From contig CANFSZ010000009.1 in NCBI GenBank assembly GCA_947449835.1, forward strand, positions 1 to 61,349: DNA of 61,349 nucleotides, in the 5' to 3' direction. Positions 1-10,432 of this stretch are shown here, one piece after another. Origin of the DNA: Opitutia bacterium. GTDB lineage: Bacteria; Verrucomicrobiota; Verrucomicrobiia; Opitutales; Opitutaceae. Under the pieces are notes generated by a model. It searched no databases, was not told the origin of the DNA, and saw only the letters and a program-made list of their open reading frames with translations. Within the stretch, counting starts at the first letter, position 1. Each line of letters begins with the position of its first letter. The translations under genes and the position numbers were made by a program.

Positions 1-337
1 GGAGACGATTAAGCCGCACGCCGCCTTGTTCAAAATCTTCCGCGAGCATCGAGCCCGAGAGGTCGATCGCGAGCATGAGATCGTAGCCTTCCTGCCGCAC
101 CTCGGTGCTGATCTCCATTTTCTGCGGCCTCGCGAGTGCGATCACGAGCAACACCAAACCACCGCCCATCAAAATCGCCGGCAAACGCGTCGCGGGTACG
201 AGCACCGGACGCCACCACGCTGCCGCAAACGGCACGATCAACGCCGGCAACCCGCGCCGCCAACGTAGCCAGCTCGCCAGCGGCAAAATGAGTAGCGCGA
301 GCAACCACCACGGATATTGGAGGGCGACGTCGTTCAT
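1..337 (-). CDS. VWA domain membrane protein (BatA-type), 3' end outside window
   Basis: Only the first 112 residues are in the window. The start at 337 is two bases past the stop of the DUF58 gene, so the two are probably co-transcribed. An N-terminal hydrophobic stretch (about residues 10-23) and a second one (about 54-69) flank a Trp-rich region. Then comes the start of a von Willebrand A domain with the metal-binding (MIDAS) motif DLSGSM at residues 92-97. This layout matches the Bat (Bacteroides aerotolerance) proteins, which are membrane-anchored with a periplasmic or cytoplasmic VWA domain and work with a MoxR ATPase. Which Bat paralogue it is cannot be told from the fragment. Confidence 0.85.
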   Translation of the reverse strand, partial: MNDVALQYPWWLLALLILPLASWLRWRRGLPALIVPFAAAWWRPVLVPATRLPAILMGGGLVLLVIALARPQKMEISTEVRQEGYDLMLAIDLSGSMLAEDFEQGGVRLNRL

Positions 338-339
338 GG

Positions 340-1263
340 TCAGCGGCGCAGGCGCATGTGTCCGTGGAAAAATTTCACGAGCGCATCGACCATGGATTCG
401 TCCGGTGTGACGACGAGGCGGCTCTGGCGATCGGGAAACAGTTTCGCAAACGCCGCGTCCCGCTCGGCGCACCACGAGGCGTGCGCTGCACGATGCGCGC
501 GGGATTCCGGATCGAGCACGACGAGACGGTTGCTCGTCGGATCGAAGGCCGTGACGGTCTCGCCCGCAGGCAGTTCGCGTTCCCACGCATCTTCGACGCG
601 GAAACCAATCGGTTGATAACGCCGCCGAATCACGGGCCAACCGGGCGGCGTGACGCGCGGAGGAAAATCGCCGAGCCAGAGCAACATGCTGTGATTGGAA
701 GCGGCGTGCGCGATGAACTTCCACGGCGTCTCGACCGGTTGCGCATCGGCCATGGCCGGCGTGGGACGGCCGATGAGATCGGCGATGGCGTTTAAGATCG
801 GACCGCGGCCGCGCACGGGTTCGGTGAGACGATGGCCACCGGGATAAGCGTGGACAATGCCGACGCGATCGCGGTTGGCGGCGGAAAGCATCATCGCGAG
901 CGAGGCGAGCTCGAGGAGCGCGGCGCGCTTGGTGCGGGCGCCGGAGCCGAATTGCAGCGAGAGCGTGTCCTCGAAGACGATGAGGACGGTGAGTTCGCGT
1001 TCCTCGATGAATTTTTTGCGGAACGGTTCGCCGAGGCGCGCGGTGACGTTCCAGTCGATGTCGCGGATATCGTCGCCGAAATTATATCTTACGACTTGGT
1101 CGAACTCCATGCCGCGCCCGCGGAACACCGAACGGTATTCGCCGGTGAGCGGATTCTCGACGGCTTGTTTCATGCGCCACTCGAGTTGGCGTAGCAACGC
1201 GACCGACGTCGTCGGAAGCGGGGGCCGGGGGGCGAGAACGGGATGGGAGTTCGGTGAACTCAA
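340..1263 (-). CDS. DUF58 domain-containing protein
   Basis: This 307-residue protein has the DUF58 core signature GDDIRDIDWNVTAR at residues 63-76, followed by the usual ELTVLIVFEDTLS segment that begins the VWA-like fold. No signal peptide is visible. DUF58 proteins are almost always encoded next to MoxR AAA ATPases and VWA membrane proteins. That is the case here: the moxR gene lies 75 bases upstream and a VWA gene begins two bases downstream. The molecular role is unknown; by context it is probably a client or adaptor of the MoxR chaperone in envelope stress or complex assembly. The family assignment is firm, the role is inference. Confidence 0.9.
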   Translation of the reverse strand: MSSPNSHPVLAPRPPLPTTSVALLRQLEWRMKQAVENPLTGEYRSVFRGRGMEFDQVVRYNFGDDIRDIDWNVTARLGEPFRKKFIEERELTVLIVFEDTLSLQFGSGARTKRAALLELASLAMMLSAANRDRVGIVHAYPGGHRLTEPVRGRGPILNAIADLIGRPTPAMADAQPVETPWKFIAHAASNHSMLLWLGDFPPRVTPPGWPVIRRRYQPIGFRVEDAWERELPAGETVTAFDPTSNRLVVLDPESRAHRAAHASWCAERDAAFAKLFPDRQSRLVVTPDESMVDALVKFFHGHMRLRR

Positions 1264-1338
1264 AGGTAGCGGGAGCGAGACGCGTAAGCGACGGAGCGCA
1301 CGACGGAGAGAAGCACCGCAGCGCCGCGCGCAGGTTGA

Positions 1339-2316
1339 TTAAGCGGCCTTGGAGCCGGCGGTGGGCACGTCGACTTCGGCGATGATGCGACGTAGGATTT
1401 TTTCGGCGTTGAGATCGGCGGCCTCGGCTTCGTACGTGAGATTCACGCGATGCCGCAGCGCATCGGGGAACACGTCTTGGACGAGATCGGGCGAGACATG
1501 ATCTTGTCCGCGCAACCAAGCGAGCGCGCGACTGGCTTGATAGAGCGCGAGACAGGCGCGCGGCGACCCGCCGAAATTGAGCGTGCGCGAGCCATCCGCC
1601 AATGGCACCGCGAGGGCGCGCGTGGCGCGGACGAGGTTGAGAATGTAGCCCTTGATCTCGGGCGACACGTAGATGCGGTCGACGGCCTTGCGGAGTTCGA
1701 GCAATTCCTCGCCGCTAGATACGGCGACGAGCTCGGGCTGGCTGGTAACTTGGCCCCATCGCTCCATCAAAATCGTCTCTTCTTCGGCGGAGGGATAATC
1801 GACGAGAAGTTTAAAAATGAAACGGTCCATCTGCGCTTCGGGCAGCGCGTAGGTGCCTTCTTGTTCTACAGGATTCTGGGTCGCCATCACGAAAAACGGT
1901 TTAGGCAACGCGTGAGTTTTACCACCGATGGTGACTTGTTTTTCCTGCATGGCTTCGAGGAGCGCGCTCTGGACCTTGGCGGGGGCGCGGTTGATTTCGT
2001 CGGCGAGGACAAGATTGGCGAAGATCGGACCGCGGTGCGCGGTGAACTCGCCGGTGTTGGGCTGGAAGATCATCGTGCCGACGACGTCGCTTGGGAGCAG
2101 ATCGGGCGTGAACTGAATGCGGTCACAATGTACACCGAGGGCGGAGCCTAGGGATTTAATGAGCAAGGTCTTCGCTAGACCGGGCATGCCCTCGAGGAGA
2201 ATGTGGCCATTGGCGAGCAGCGCGACGAGCAGGCGCTCGATGACGTGCTCGTTGCCCAAGACGGCTTTGGCGATTTCGACGCGGAGTTTTTGCGACCAGA
2301 TAGGACCGGTGATCAT
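1339..2316 (-). CDS. MoxR family AAA+ ATPase
   Basis: I placed the start at the ATG at 2316 (protein MITGPIWSQK..., 325 residues), because the family normally begins shortly before the helix leading into the P-loop. The open frame continues to 2523, but that extension looks nothing like MoxR. From the chosen start, Walker A GMPGLAKT is at 43-50, Walker B LVLADE at 102-107, sensor 1 ATQNP at 145-149, and the MoxR hallmark EAQMDRF at 160-166. MoxR ATPases act as chaperones that mature metal- or VWA-containing complexes. The gene heads a minus-strand cluster with DUF58 and VWA genes. No Shine-Dalgarno sequence is seen before either start. Confidence 0.93.
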   Translation of the reverse strand: MITGPIWSQKLRVEIAKAVLGNEHVIERLLVALLANGHILLEGMPGLAKTLLIKSLGSALGVHCDRIQFTPDLLPSDVVGTMIFQPNTGEFTAHRGPIFANLVLADEINRAPAKVQSALLEAMQEKQVTIGGKTHALPKPFFVMATQNPVEQEGTYALPEAQMDRFIFKLLVDYPSAEEETILMERWGQVTSQPELVAVSSGEELLELRKAVDRIYVSPEIKGYILNLVRATRALAVPLADGSRTLNFGGSPRACLALYQASRALAWLRGQDHVSPDLVQDVFPDALRHRVNLTYEAEAADLNAEKILRRIIAEVDVPTAGSKAA

Positions 2317-2634
2317 GGGTTCAAATAGAAAAAGCGGGAATGCAGGCGAAGACGCGAGCGAACACAAAACGTCACGACCTCGCCTCTGAATCAAGCCTAG
2401 CAAGGCGGATACCATACGAGGCTTGGCTTCACTATTAATGCAAAGCCATCTTCCCGCAGCGGCATACGTCCTGCTTGGGGAGTTGTTCTTGTCTTCAAGC
2501 GCACCGCTCCGAAGTTTTACCAATTATTAGCACCCCATGTAATCATGCGCGCGCAACGTTTCCGGATTGTGTGCGTGAGTACTTTTCAGAGTTAATTTTC
2601 ACGCCCCACCCTTTCCTCAACCCTCCATTCTTTT
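2317..2634. other. Intergenic region between divergent moxR and M14 peptidase genes
   Basis: These 318 bases must hold the promoters of both divergent genes. I see an inverted repeat, CAAGCCT at 2392-2398 and AGGCTTG at 2419-2425, that could be an operator or a small hairpin; it has no T-run, so it is not a terminator. The last 60 bases before the peptidase start are AT- and pyrimidine-rich. No RNA gene or convincing -35/-10 pair was recognised. Confidence 0.4.
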
Positions 2635-5481
2635 ATGAATAATACCCGACTGACGCTAGGTCACTTCGGTCTCAAACAACTGGGACTGATTCTCATCACA
2701 GCCACCGCGCTGATCGCGGCGCCTGCCTCCACCAAAATCACGCCGGCCAAGGACCTCATCGGGTTCTCTATCGGCGAGGATTACAAGATGGCCAACTACA
2801 CACAGATCTCCGCGCTCTTAAAAAAGTGGGAGACCGAGAGTGATCGCCTGAAGGTCGTCAGCATCGGCAACACCGCCGAAGGCCGCCCTCAATATATGGC
2901 GATCATCACCTCGCCCGAGAATCACAAGAAACTCGAATACTACCGCAACATCTCCGTGCGACTCTCCCGCGCCGAGGGCCTCACCGACGACGAAGCGAAG
3001 AAACTCGCCGAAGAAGGTAAAGCCATCGTCTGGATCGACGGCGGCCTCCACGCCACGGAGACGGTGAACTCCCAATCGCTCGCCGAGATGGTTTACCAGA
3101 TGACCAGTCGCACCGATGCGGAAACGATGCGTTTCCTCAACGACGTGATCTTGCTCATGGCCGTCCCTAATCCCGACGGCGTTGAGCTCGTCGCCAACTG
3201 GTACATGCGCGAAGAAGACGTCACCAAGCGCACCTTCCAGACACTCCCGCGCCTCTACCACAAATACATCGGTCACGATAATAACCGCGACTCGATCACG
3301 ATGAACATGCCCGAGACGACGAACCAAAACCGCGTCCTCTTCATCGAGTGGAATCCGCAGATCATGCACAACGTCCACCAGACGGGTCCCGCTGGCCAGG
3401 TCATCTTCATCCCGCCCTTCCGCGACCCGTTCAACTACGTGTTCGATCCCTTGATCCCGATCGGCATCGAGCAAGTCGGTACCGCGATGCACGCCCGGCT
3501 CATCTCTAAAGGCATGGGCGGTTCCGCCATGCGCTCCGCTGCCCCCTACTCCACCTGGTGGAACGGCGGCATGCGCACCGCCACCTATTTCCACAACCAG
3601 ATCGGCCTCCTCACCGAAATCATCGGCAACCCCACGCCGATGGCCGTCCCGCTCATCGCCGAGAAGCAACTGCCCACCGGCGACTGGCCGCTCCCCATCA
3701 AGCCACAGGTCTGGCATTACCGCCAATCCATCGACTACATGATGGAAGTCGAACGCGCCGTCATGGACTACGCCTCTCGCAACCGCGAGACCCTGCTCTT
3801 CAATATCTACGGCATGGGCAAACGCTCCATCGAGCGCGGCAGCAAAGATTCTTGGACCATCACCCCTAAGCGCATTAACGCCCTCACCGAGGCTGCCAAA
3901 GCCGCCGCTCCCGACGAAGCCCCCGCTGCTGGCCGCGGTCGTCGCGGTGGAGCCGCTCCCGCTGCTAGCGATAATCCCTTCTACGTTCCATCCTTGCCGA
4001 GCGAGCTTTACGAAAAAGTACTCAATGATCCGGCTTACCGCGATCCACGCGGCTACATCATCTCTGCCGCCCAAGATGATTTCGCTACCGCAGTTAAATT
4101 CATCAACGTGCTCCTTAAACACGGCGTCGATGTCCATAAAGCCACGGCTGCCTTCAGCGTCGCGGGCAAAAATTATCCAGCCGGCTCCTACGTCGTGAAG
4201 ACCGCGCAGGCCTTCCGCCCCGCCGTGCTCGACATGTTTGAAGCGCAAGATCACCCGATGGACTTCGCTTATCCCGGCGGCCCGCCCAAGCGCCCCTACG
4301 ACATCACCGGCTGGACGCTCGCGACCCAGATGGGCGTGAACTTCGACCGCGTCATGGAAGGCTTTGACGGCCCCTTCACCAAGCTCGCGTTCAACAGCGA
4401 AAAACCGTTGCCCGCCACCGTCACCAGTGTCGCCAACGCCGCCGGTTACCTCGTGAGCCACAAGATCAACGACGCCATCATCATCACCAACCGTCTCCTC
4501 AAGGCCAACGCCGAGGTCTACTGGCTCGCCGCCGAGCAAACCGTCACCGGTCAAAAACTCGGCACTGGCACGCTCTGGATTCCCGCCGCGCCCGCCGTCC
4601 TCCCGATCCTCGAAAAAGCCGCCAAGGAACTCGGCGTGCCGGCCTACGCCGTCGCCACCAAACCCACCGGCGAAGCCTACAAGCTCAAACCCATCCGTAT
4701 CGGCCTCGTCGATACCTACGGCGGTTCGATGCCCTCCGGCTGGACGCGTTGGATGTTTGAACAATACGAGTTCAATTTTGAAGTCGTGTTCCCTCAGGTG
4801 CTCGACGCCGGCAACCTCAAGTCGAGCTTCGACGTGATCGTGTTCCCCAGCGGCACCTACGCCGAAGGCCGCGGCGGTCGCGGTTACGGTCGTGCCGCGG
4901 GTCCTTCGCCGGAGAGCATCCCGGAAGAATTCCGCTCCATGCTCGGCGCCGTCACCAGCGCCAAGAGCGTGCCCGCGCTGAAGATCTTCGTCGAAGCCGG
5001 CGGCACCGTCCTCGCGCTCGGCGCCTCCGCCAGCATCGGCGAAGCGATGGGCCTACCCGTCAAAAACCACCTCGTGGAAAAAGACGCCGACGGCAAAGAC
5101 GTCCCCTTGCCCCCCGAGAAGTTCTACATCCCTGGCTCCGTGCTGAATGTGAATTTCAACAACCAAGATCCGCTCGCCTTCGGCATGCCGGAGAAAGGCT
5201 ACGTGTTCTTCGACACCAGCCCGGTCTTCAATCGTCCCGCCGGCTCCATCGTGAAAGCCAGCAAGGTCGCTTGGTTTGAAAGCAAGCAACCGCTCTACAG
5301 CGGTTGGGCTGTCGGCCAAGATTTGCTCTACGGCGGCGAACTCGCCACCCAGGCCTCCATCGGTCAAGGCAAGCTCGTGATGATCGGTTTTGAAGCCACG
5401 TTCCGCGCCACCCCGCACAGCACATTCAAGTTGTTCTTCAACGGTCTTTACCTCGGCGCCGCAGCACCGACGAAGTTGTAA
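2635..5481 (+). CDS. Secreted M14-family zinc carboxypeptidase, large form
   Basis: A 948-residue protein with a signal peptide (hydrophobic stretch about residues 15-29, then APA). The M14 metallopeptidase domain spans roughly 45-380: zinc motif HATE (His139, Glu142), the conserved VPNPDG at 177-182, a third zinc His in HNVHQTG (His248), and a catalytic Glu in LLTEIIG (Glu329). A low-complexity Ala/Gly/Arg linker (about 421-446) leads to a long C-terminal region. Its last 250 residues (from about 685, RIGLVDTYGG) resemble the amidotransferase-like domain found at the end of large secreted M14 proteins. Its substrate is unknown; it probably trims peptides outside the cytoplasm. It is transcribed alone and ends in a strong terminator. 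Confidence 0.9.
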   Translation: MNNTRLTLGHFGLKQLGLILITATALIAAPASTKITPAKDLIGFSIGEDYKMANYTQISALLKKWETESDRLKVVSIGNTAEGRPQYMAIITSPENHKKLEYYRNISVRLSRAEGLTDDEAKKLAEEGKAIVWIDGGLHATETVNSQSLAEMVYQMTSRTDAETMRFLNDVILLMAVPNPDGVELVANWYMREEDVTKRTFQTLPRLYHKYIGHDNNRDSITMNMPETTNQNRVLFIEWNPQIMHNVHQTGPAGQVIFIPPFRDPFNYVFDPLIPIGIEQVGTAMHARLISKGMGGSAMRSAAPYSTWWNGGMRTATYFHNQIGLLTEIIGNPTPMAVPLIAEKQLPTGDWPLPIKPQVWHYRQSIDYMMEVERAVMDYASRNRETLLFNIYGMGKRSIERGSKDSWTITPKRINALTEAAKAAAPDEAPAAGRGRRGGAAPAASDNPFYVPSLPSELYEKVLNDPAYRDPRGYIISAAQDDFATAVKFINVLLKHGVDVHKATAAFSVAGKNYPAGSYVVKTAQAFRPAVLDMFEAQDHPMDFAYPGGPPKRPYDITGWTLATQMGVNFDRVMEGFDGPFTKLAFNSEKPLPATVTSVANAAGYLVSHKINDAIIITNRLLKANAEVYWLAAEQTVTGQKLGTGTLWIPAAPAVLPILEKAAKELGVPAYAVATKPTGEAYKLKPIRIGLVDTYGGSMPSGWTRWMFEQYEFNFEVVFPQVLDAGNLKSSFDVIVFPSGTYAEGRGGRGYGRAAGPSPESIPEEFRSMLGAVTSAKSVPALKIFVEAGGTVLALGASASIGEAMGLPVKNHLVEKDADGKDVPLPPEKFYIPGSVLNVNFNNQDPLAFGMPEKGYVFFDTSPVFNRPAGSIVKASKVAWFESKQPLYSGWAVGQDLLYGGELATQASIGQGKLVMIGFEATFRATPHSTFKLFFNGLYLGAAAPTKL

Positions 5482-5510
5482 TCACTTCAAGGTAACTACC
5501 CATTGCATCG

Positions 5511-5541
5511 AGGCCGCCGGATCTTCCGGCGGCCTTTTTTT
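5511..5541 (+). terminator. Rho-independent terminator of the M14 peptidase gene
   Basis: A perfect 10-bp GC-rich stem (GGCCGCCGGA at 5512-5521 with TCCGGCGGCC at 5525-5534) encloses a 3-base loop and is followed by seven T residues. It starts 30 bases after the peptidase stop codon. Confidence 0.92.
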
Positions 5542-5556
5542 GCGCCTTTCGGGGAC

Positions 5557-5583
5557 GGACTCGCGCGAGTCCTAGCGCGAGTC
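5557..5583. repeat. 16-bp palindrome plus 9-bp direct repeat between convergent genes
   Basis: GGACTCGCGCGAGTCC (5557-5572) is a perfect palindrome. Its core GCGCGAGTC (5563-5571) recurs at 5575-5583 as a direct repeat with a 12-base period. The element lies between the peptidase terminator and the fabH stop. It could help end fabH transcription or be a REP-like or protein-binding element; copy number in the genome is unknown. Confidence 0.5.
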
Positions 5584-5606
5584 GCGCAGCGCTGCGATGC
5601 GCTTGC

Positions 5607-6602
5607 TCACCACTCCAACAAACCGCCCGCAAACGTCAGCCCAGCGCCAACGCTACAAAAAATAATCCGATCGCCCTCGGCGAAAATCCCTTCTTCGGCC
5701 GCCCAGCCCAGCGCCATCGAGACGCTGGCCGCGCTCGTGTTGCCGTACTTCGAAATCGTCATTACGAATTTATCGTAAGGAATGCCCACGCGCTTGCTCA
5801 CGGCTTTTAAGATGCGCTCGTTGGCCTGATGCGGCACGACCCAGGCGATGTCCTCGGGCTTCAGGTTTTCCCGCGCGAGCGTCTGCTCGATCTGCTCCGC
5901 GAAGCCGACCACCGCGTGCTTGAACACCGAGGTGCCGTTCATCTGGAGGTAAAAATGTTCCGCGTGTCCATCAGCCGCCACGGGCCACGGCATGCGGGCG
6001 CCGCCGCCCTTGCGCTGGATCGCGTCAAATTGCTCGGCGTCGCCGCCCAAGCCCATGCGATGCAAGCGATGCCCGCCCGCACCCGCCGTCAAAATCGCCG
6101 CACCGGCGCCGTCGCCGAAAAGAAACGCCGTCTCGTGATCCTGCGGATTGGTGATGCGCGACAACAACTCTGCCGTCACCACGATCAGGTTTTTTGCCGT
6201 GCCTGAAATGATAAACGAACGCCCGACTTCGAGCGCATACAACCAGCCCGAACACGCAGCGTTTAAATCAAACGCCAACACCCGCGGAATCCCCAAGCGT
6301 CGCGCAAGATCACTCGCCATCGCCGGCACCGGTTGATCGGGAATGAGCGTGGCCATGATGATGCCATCGATCTGTTCGGCTTTCATGCCAGCTTGCGTGA
6401 GCGCGTTTTGCACAGCGATCACGGCGAGATCGGTCGCGCTCTCATCGTCGGCGGCATAGCGGCGCTCGCGGATACCCGTGAGCCGCACAATCTCTTCCTC
6501 CGTACGATCGGGAAAGGCTTTCAGAATTTCACTATTGGCGCGGATTTTGGCGGGAGCCGCGTGTCCGACGCCGGCGATGCAGACCGTTGCTTGAGAGTTC
6601 AA
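5607..6602 (-). CDS. fabH: 3-oxoacyl-ACP synthase III (KAS III)
   Basis: KAS III condenses acetyl-CoA (or another primer) with malonyl-ACP to start fatty acid synthesis. The 331-residue length is typical. The catalytic triad is visible: Cys117 in NAACSGW, His258 in VVPHQAN, and Asn288 in KYGNTSAAS. The start is a TTG at 6602, giving MNSQATVCIAG; no better ATG lies upstream in frame. The gene follows the lipoyl-domain gene by 24 bases and probably shares its transcript with kdsA and pyrG. Some fabH paralogues act in secondary metabolism. The one here has all housekeeping motifs, but priming specificity cannot be read from the sequence. Confidence 0.93.
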   Translation of the reverse strand: MNSQATVCIAGVGHAAPAKIRANSEILKAFPDRTEEEIVRLTGIRERRYAADDESATDLAVIAVQNALTQAGMKAEQIDGIIMATLIPDQPVPAMASDLARRLGIPRVLAFDLNAACSGWLYALEVGRSFIISGTAKNLIVVTAELLSRITNPQDHETAFLFGDGAGAAILTAGAGGHRLHRMGLGGDAEQFDAIQRKGGGARMPWPVAADGHAEHFYLQMNGTSVFKHAVVGFAEQIEQTLARENLKPEDIAWVVPHQANERILKAVSKRVGIPYDKFVMTISKYGNTSAASVSMALGWAAEEGIFAEGDRIIFCSVGAGLTFAGGLLEW

Positions 6603-6626
6603 TCGAGGGAAATTTTAAGCTAAAAA

Positions 6627-7094
6627 TCAGGCCTGGCGCCGCGCCAACAAGCGAGCAACGTCGTCACCAGAGACGCGACCACCGGGGCCGGTAGCTTCAA
6701 TATCGGTGAGCGTCGCCGGATCGAGTCCGGCTTCTTGGGCGAGTTTGGTGGCGCGGGGCGTCCAGATGAGCGCAGCGGCAGATTTCGCGGCCGTCGGAGC
6801 TGCGACCGCCGCGCCTGTCTTGGACTCGAGGTGACGCAGGCTGGCGTCCTCGGTTTCTAATCTAAGAAACAGCGCGCCCGATTGCAGCACCTCGCCGGGT
6901 TTCACCGGCAACGCGAGCACGGTGCCGTCGGCGGGTGCCTCGTATTCGAAGATGGATTTATCGCTCTCCAACTCCGCGATCTTCTGGCCTTTGGCCACGC
7001 GGTCGCCGGGTTTGGTTTTGAGGGATACGACGATAAGTTCGCTCACGGTCGCGCCCATGGAGGGCACGGGAACGTCGATAATAAAGGTAGCCAT
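6627..7094 (-). CDS. Stand-alone lipoyl-domain protein with E3-binding domain, no acyltransferase domain
   Basis: Only 155 residues long. Residues 1-80 form a lipoyl domain with the lipoylation site ESDKSIFEYEAP (Lys46); biotin carriers would show MKM here. A short Ala-rich linker (93-108) leads to a peripheral-subunit-binding domain at about 111-152, ending in the typical GPGGRVSGDDV. In normal E2 enzymes a catalytic domain of about 230 residues with HxxxDG follows. Here the frame stops cleanly (TGA at 6627) and fabH begins 24 bases later, so there is no sign of a frameshifted remnant. It could be a protein-X-like component or a split E2 N-terminus of a 2-oxoacid dehydrogenase complex encoded elsewhere. 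Confidence 0.88.
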   Translation of the reverse strand: MATFIIDVPVPSMGATVSELIVVSLKTKPGDRVAKGQKIAELESDKSIFEYEAPADGTVLALPVKPGEVLQSGALFLRLETEDASLRHLESKTGAAVAAPTAAKSAAALIWTPRATKLAQEAGLDPATLTDIEATGPGGRVSGDDVARLLARRQA

Positions 7095-7172
7095 CAGGGA
7101 TTAGATTGCCGCCTAGTGTGGCGTCGCTCCGGACTTGGTCAAGGGAGCGCACGCAGGCGCGCGGGCGCGATT

Positions 7173-7967
7173 TCAGGCGTGCACGGTCTGCCACACGGCC
7201 AGACATTGCGCGAGCAACTTGGGCAAATCGACGAGGGCGATCATGTTGGGACCATCGCTGATGGCGTTGGCCGGATCAGGATGCGTCTCGATGAAAAGTC
7301 CGTCCGCGCCCGCAGCGAGTGCAGCCTTGGCGAGGGGCGCGACGAATTCGCGTTGGCCGCTGCTCTTGCCGCCGCCGGCGCCGGGGAGTTGCACCGCGTG
7401 CGTGGCGTCGAAGACGGTGGGATAACCGTTTTGCCGCATGATGGAAAACGAACGCATGTCCACGACGAGGTTTTGATAACCAAAAGTCGTGCCGCGCTCG
7501 GTTTGCCAAATTTCTTGGGCGGCGCCTTCGCGGAGTTTGCCGGTGACGTGCACCATTTCCTGCGGCGAGAGAAACTGGCCTTTCTTGACGTTGACCGTCC
7601 GGCCTGTCGCGGCCGCCGCGAGCAACAAATCCGTCTGCCGGCACAGAAACGCCGGAATCTGCAGGACATCGCACACTGCGGCGACCTGCGCGACCTGCGC
7701 GCTTTCGTGGATATCGGTCAAAACGGGGAACCCATAGTCGCGCTTTATCATCGCGAGGAGTTTCAAACCCTCGTCGATGCCCGTGCCGCGAGCGCCACCG
7801 AGCGAGGTGCGGTTGGCTTTATCGAAGGAGCCCTTGAAGATGATCTTGAGCGCGGGCAACTCGCGGTTGATGCGCACGAGTGACTCGGCGACGGCGCGAC
7901 ACACGCCCTCGTTCTCAAGCGAACACGGACCGGCGATGATCAACAACTTCGAGGGATCGTAGAGCAC
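7173..7967 (-). CDS. kdsA: 3-deoxy-8-phosphooctulonate synthase (Kdo-8-P synthase)
   Basis: KdsA condenses phosphoenolpyruvate with arabinose-5-phosphate to form Kdo-8-phosphate for the LPS inner core. The 264-residue protein carries the N-terminal IAGPCSLEN motif (11-19), [11 protein letters not shown] (45-55) and [13 protein letters not shown] (103-115), all standard for the family. The start is a GTG at 7967, only four bases after the pyrG stop, indicating an operon. Presence of kdsA supports an LPS-bearing outer membrane. The pyrG-kdsA pairing makes metabolic sense because Kdo is activated with CTP. Confidence 0.96.
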   Translation of the reverse strand: MLYDPSKLLIIAGPCSLENEGVCRAVAESLVRINRELPALKIIFKGSFDKANRTSLGGARGTGIDEGLKLLAMIKRDYGFPVLTDIHESAQVAQVAAVCDVLQIPAFLCRQTDLLLAAAATGRTVNVKKGQFLSPQEMVHVTGKLREGAAQEIWQTERGTTFGYQNLVVDMRSFSIMRQNGYPTVFDATHAVQLPGAGGGKSSGQREFVAPLAKAALAAGADGLFIETHPDPANAISDGPNMIALVDLPKLLAQCLAVWQTVHA

Positions 7968-7971
7968 GGGA

Positions 7972-9654
<1,683 letters not shown>

Positions 9655-9703
9655 TTAAACGCCCGCCTCCGCTGCGCGCAAGCAAAAGCTCTCCCGCCGC
9701 GCA

Positions 9704-9910
9704 TTATCCTAACCATAACTTTACCGCCGTAGCCGCGCCCGCCACCAAAACTACGATCAAAAGCACCCAAAGCGCCCATTTGAGCGCCTTGACCAAAAGC
9801 CAGATCAATACCGCGGCCACGATCGTCGCGCACGCCACCACCAACCACGGCGGATAATCCGCCAGCGACTCCACCACCGTCGGCGAGACTTTTTGCAGCG
9901 CAAACACCAT
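9704..9910 (-). CDS. Small two-helix membrane protein, unknown function
   Basis: A 68-residue protein with two predicted membrane helices (about residues 21-41 and 44-65), separated by only a Lys-containing turn (VKALKW). No family was recognised. The start at 9910 has no ATG competitor. It lies 58 bases upstream of pyrG on the same strand and may be the first gene of that transcript. Codon usage and hydrophobic pattern look like a real gene rather than a shadow frame, but this is a judgement. Confidence 0.6.
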   Translation of the reverse strand: MVFALQKVSPTVVESLADYPPWLVVACATIVAAVLIWLLVKALKWALWVLLIVVLVAGAATAVKLWLG

Positions 9911-9990
9911 GCCTGTTACTCGCCCGCCCCGCTCGCCGCCGCCAGCAAAATGATTTGCCCCGTCTCGCCCCCGCCGCCCAACTTCGGCCC

Positions 9991-10374
9991 ATGCAATCTA
10001 AGCCTCAGCTGCTATGTTGGCTCACCTGCGACGGCGTCCACCTCGATCCCGGCTCCGGCAAACACACCATTTTAGGCGTCTTCTCCAACATCAAGGCCCA
10101 TCACTTTCCCGTCACCCACCCGTTCATGGTCTGGTTCATGACGCTTACCGATTGCTCCCCTGGCCAGCACAAGATGCGCATCTCCATGGGCCTCGACTCC
10201 ACCCAAGTCCAACCCCTCATAGAGCGCCCCTTCGAAGCCAACAGCCCCCTCGACCGCATCAATCTGATCAACGAGATCCGCAACCTCACTTTCCCTCAAC
10301 CCGGCGATTACTCCTTGATCATCGAAATCGACGACGAGCCCATTTTGGCCACCAACCTTATCGTCTCCGCCTGA
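9991..10374 (+). CDS. DUF6941-like protein
   Basis: The protein from the ATG at 9991 (MQSKPQLLCW) has 127 residues; the frame is open to 9955, but the extra residues look like translated leader. The pattern CDGVHLDPGSGKHTILGVF near the N-terminus, followed by an FPVTHPFMVWFMTLTD segment, resembles the small DUF6941 family. I recall this family as cytosolic and uncharacterised, with a beta-sandwich-like sequence pattern. No catalytic residues can be assigned. It precedes the PfkB kinase gene by 58 bases on the same strand. Confidence 0.7.
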   Translation: MQSKPQLLCWLTCDGVHLDPGSGKHTILGVFSNIKAHHFPVTHPFMVWFMTLTDCSPGQHKMRISMGLDSTQVQPLIERPFEANSPLDRINLINEIRNLTFPQPGDYSLIIEIDDEPILATNLIVSA

Positions 10375-10432
10375 GTTAGTATCCCTTTTTACCCTTCTTA
10401 AATCTAACCGCTTAAACTTCTTCTTAATAAAA

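Noticed and set aside
2317-2523. N-terminal extension of moxR to 2523
   Set aside because: The extra 69 residues do not resemble MoxR and would fill most of the promoter region shared with the divergent gene.
2818-4764. 648-codon minus-strand frame opposite the M14 peptidase gene
   Set aside because: Composition is the same His/Gly/Asp/Val-rich shadow pattern; the sense gene has catalytic motifs throughout.
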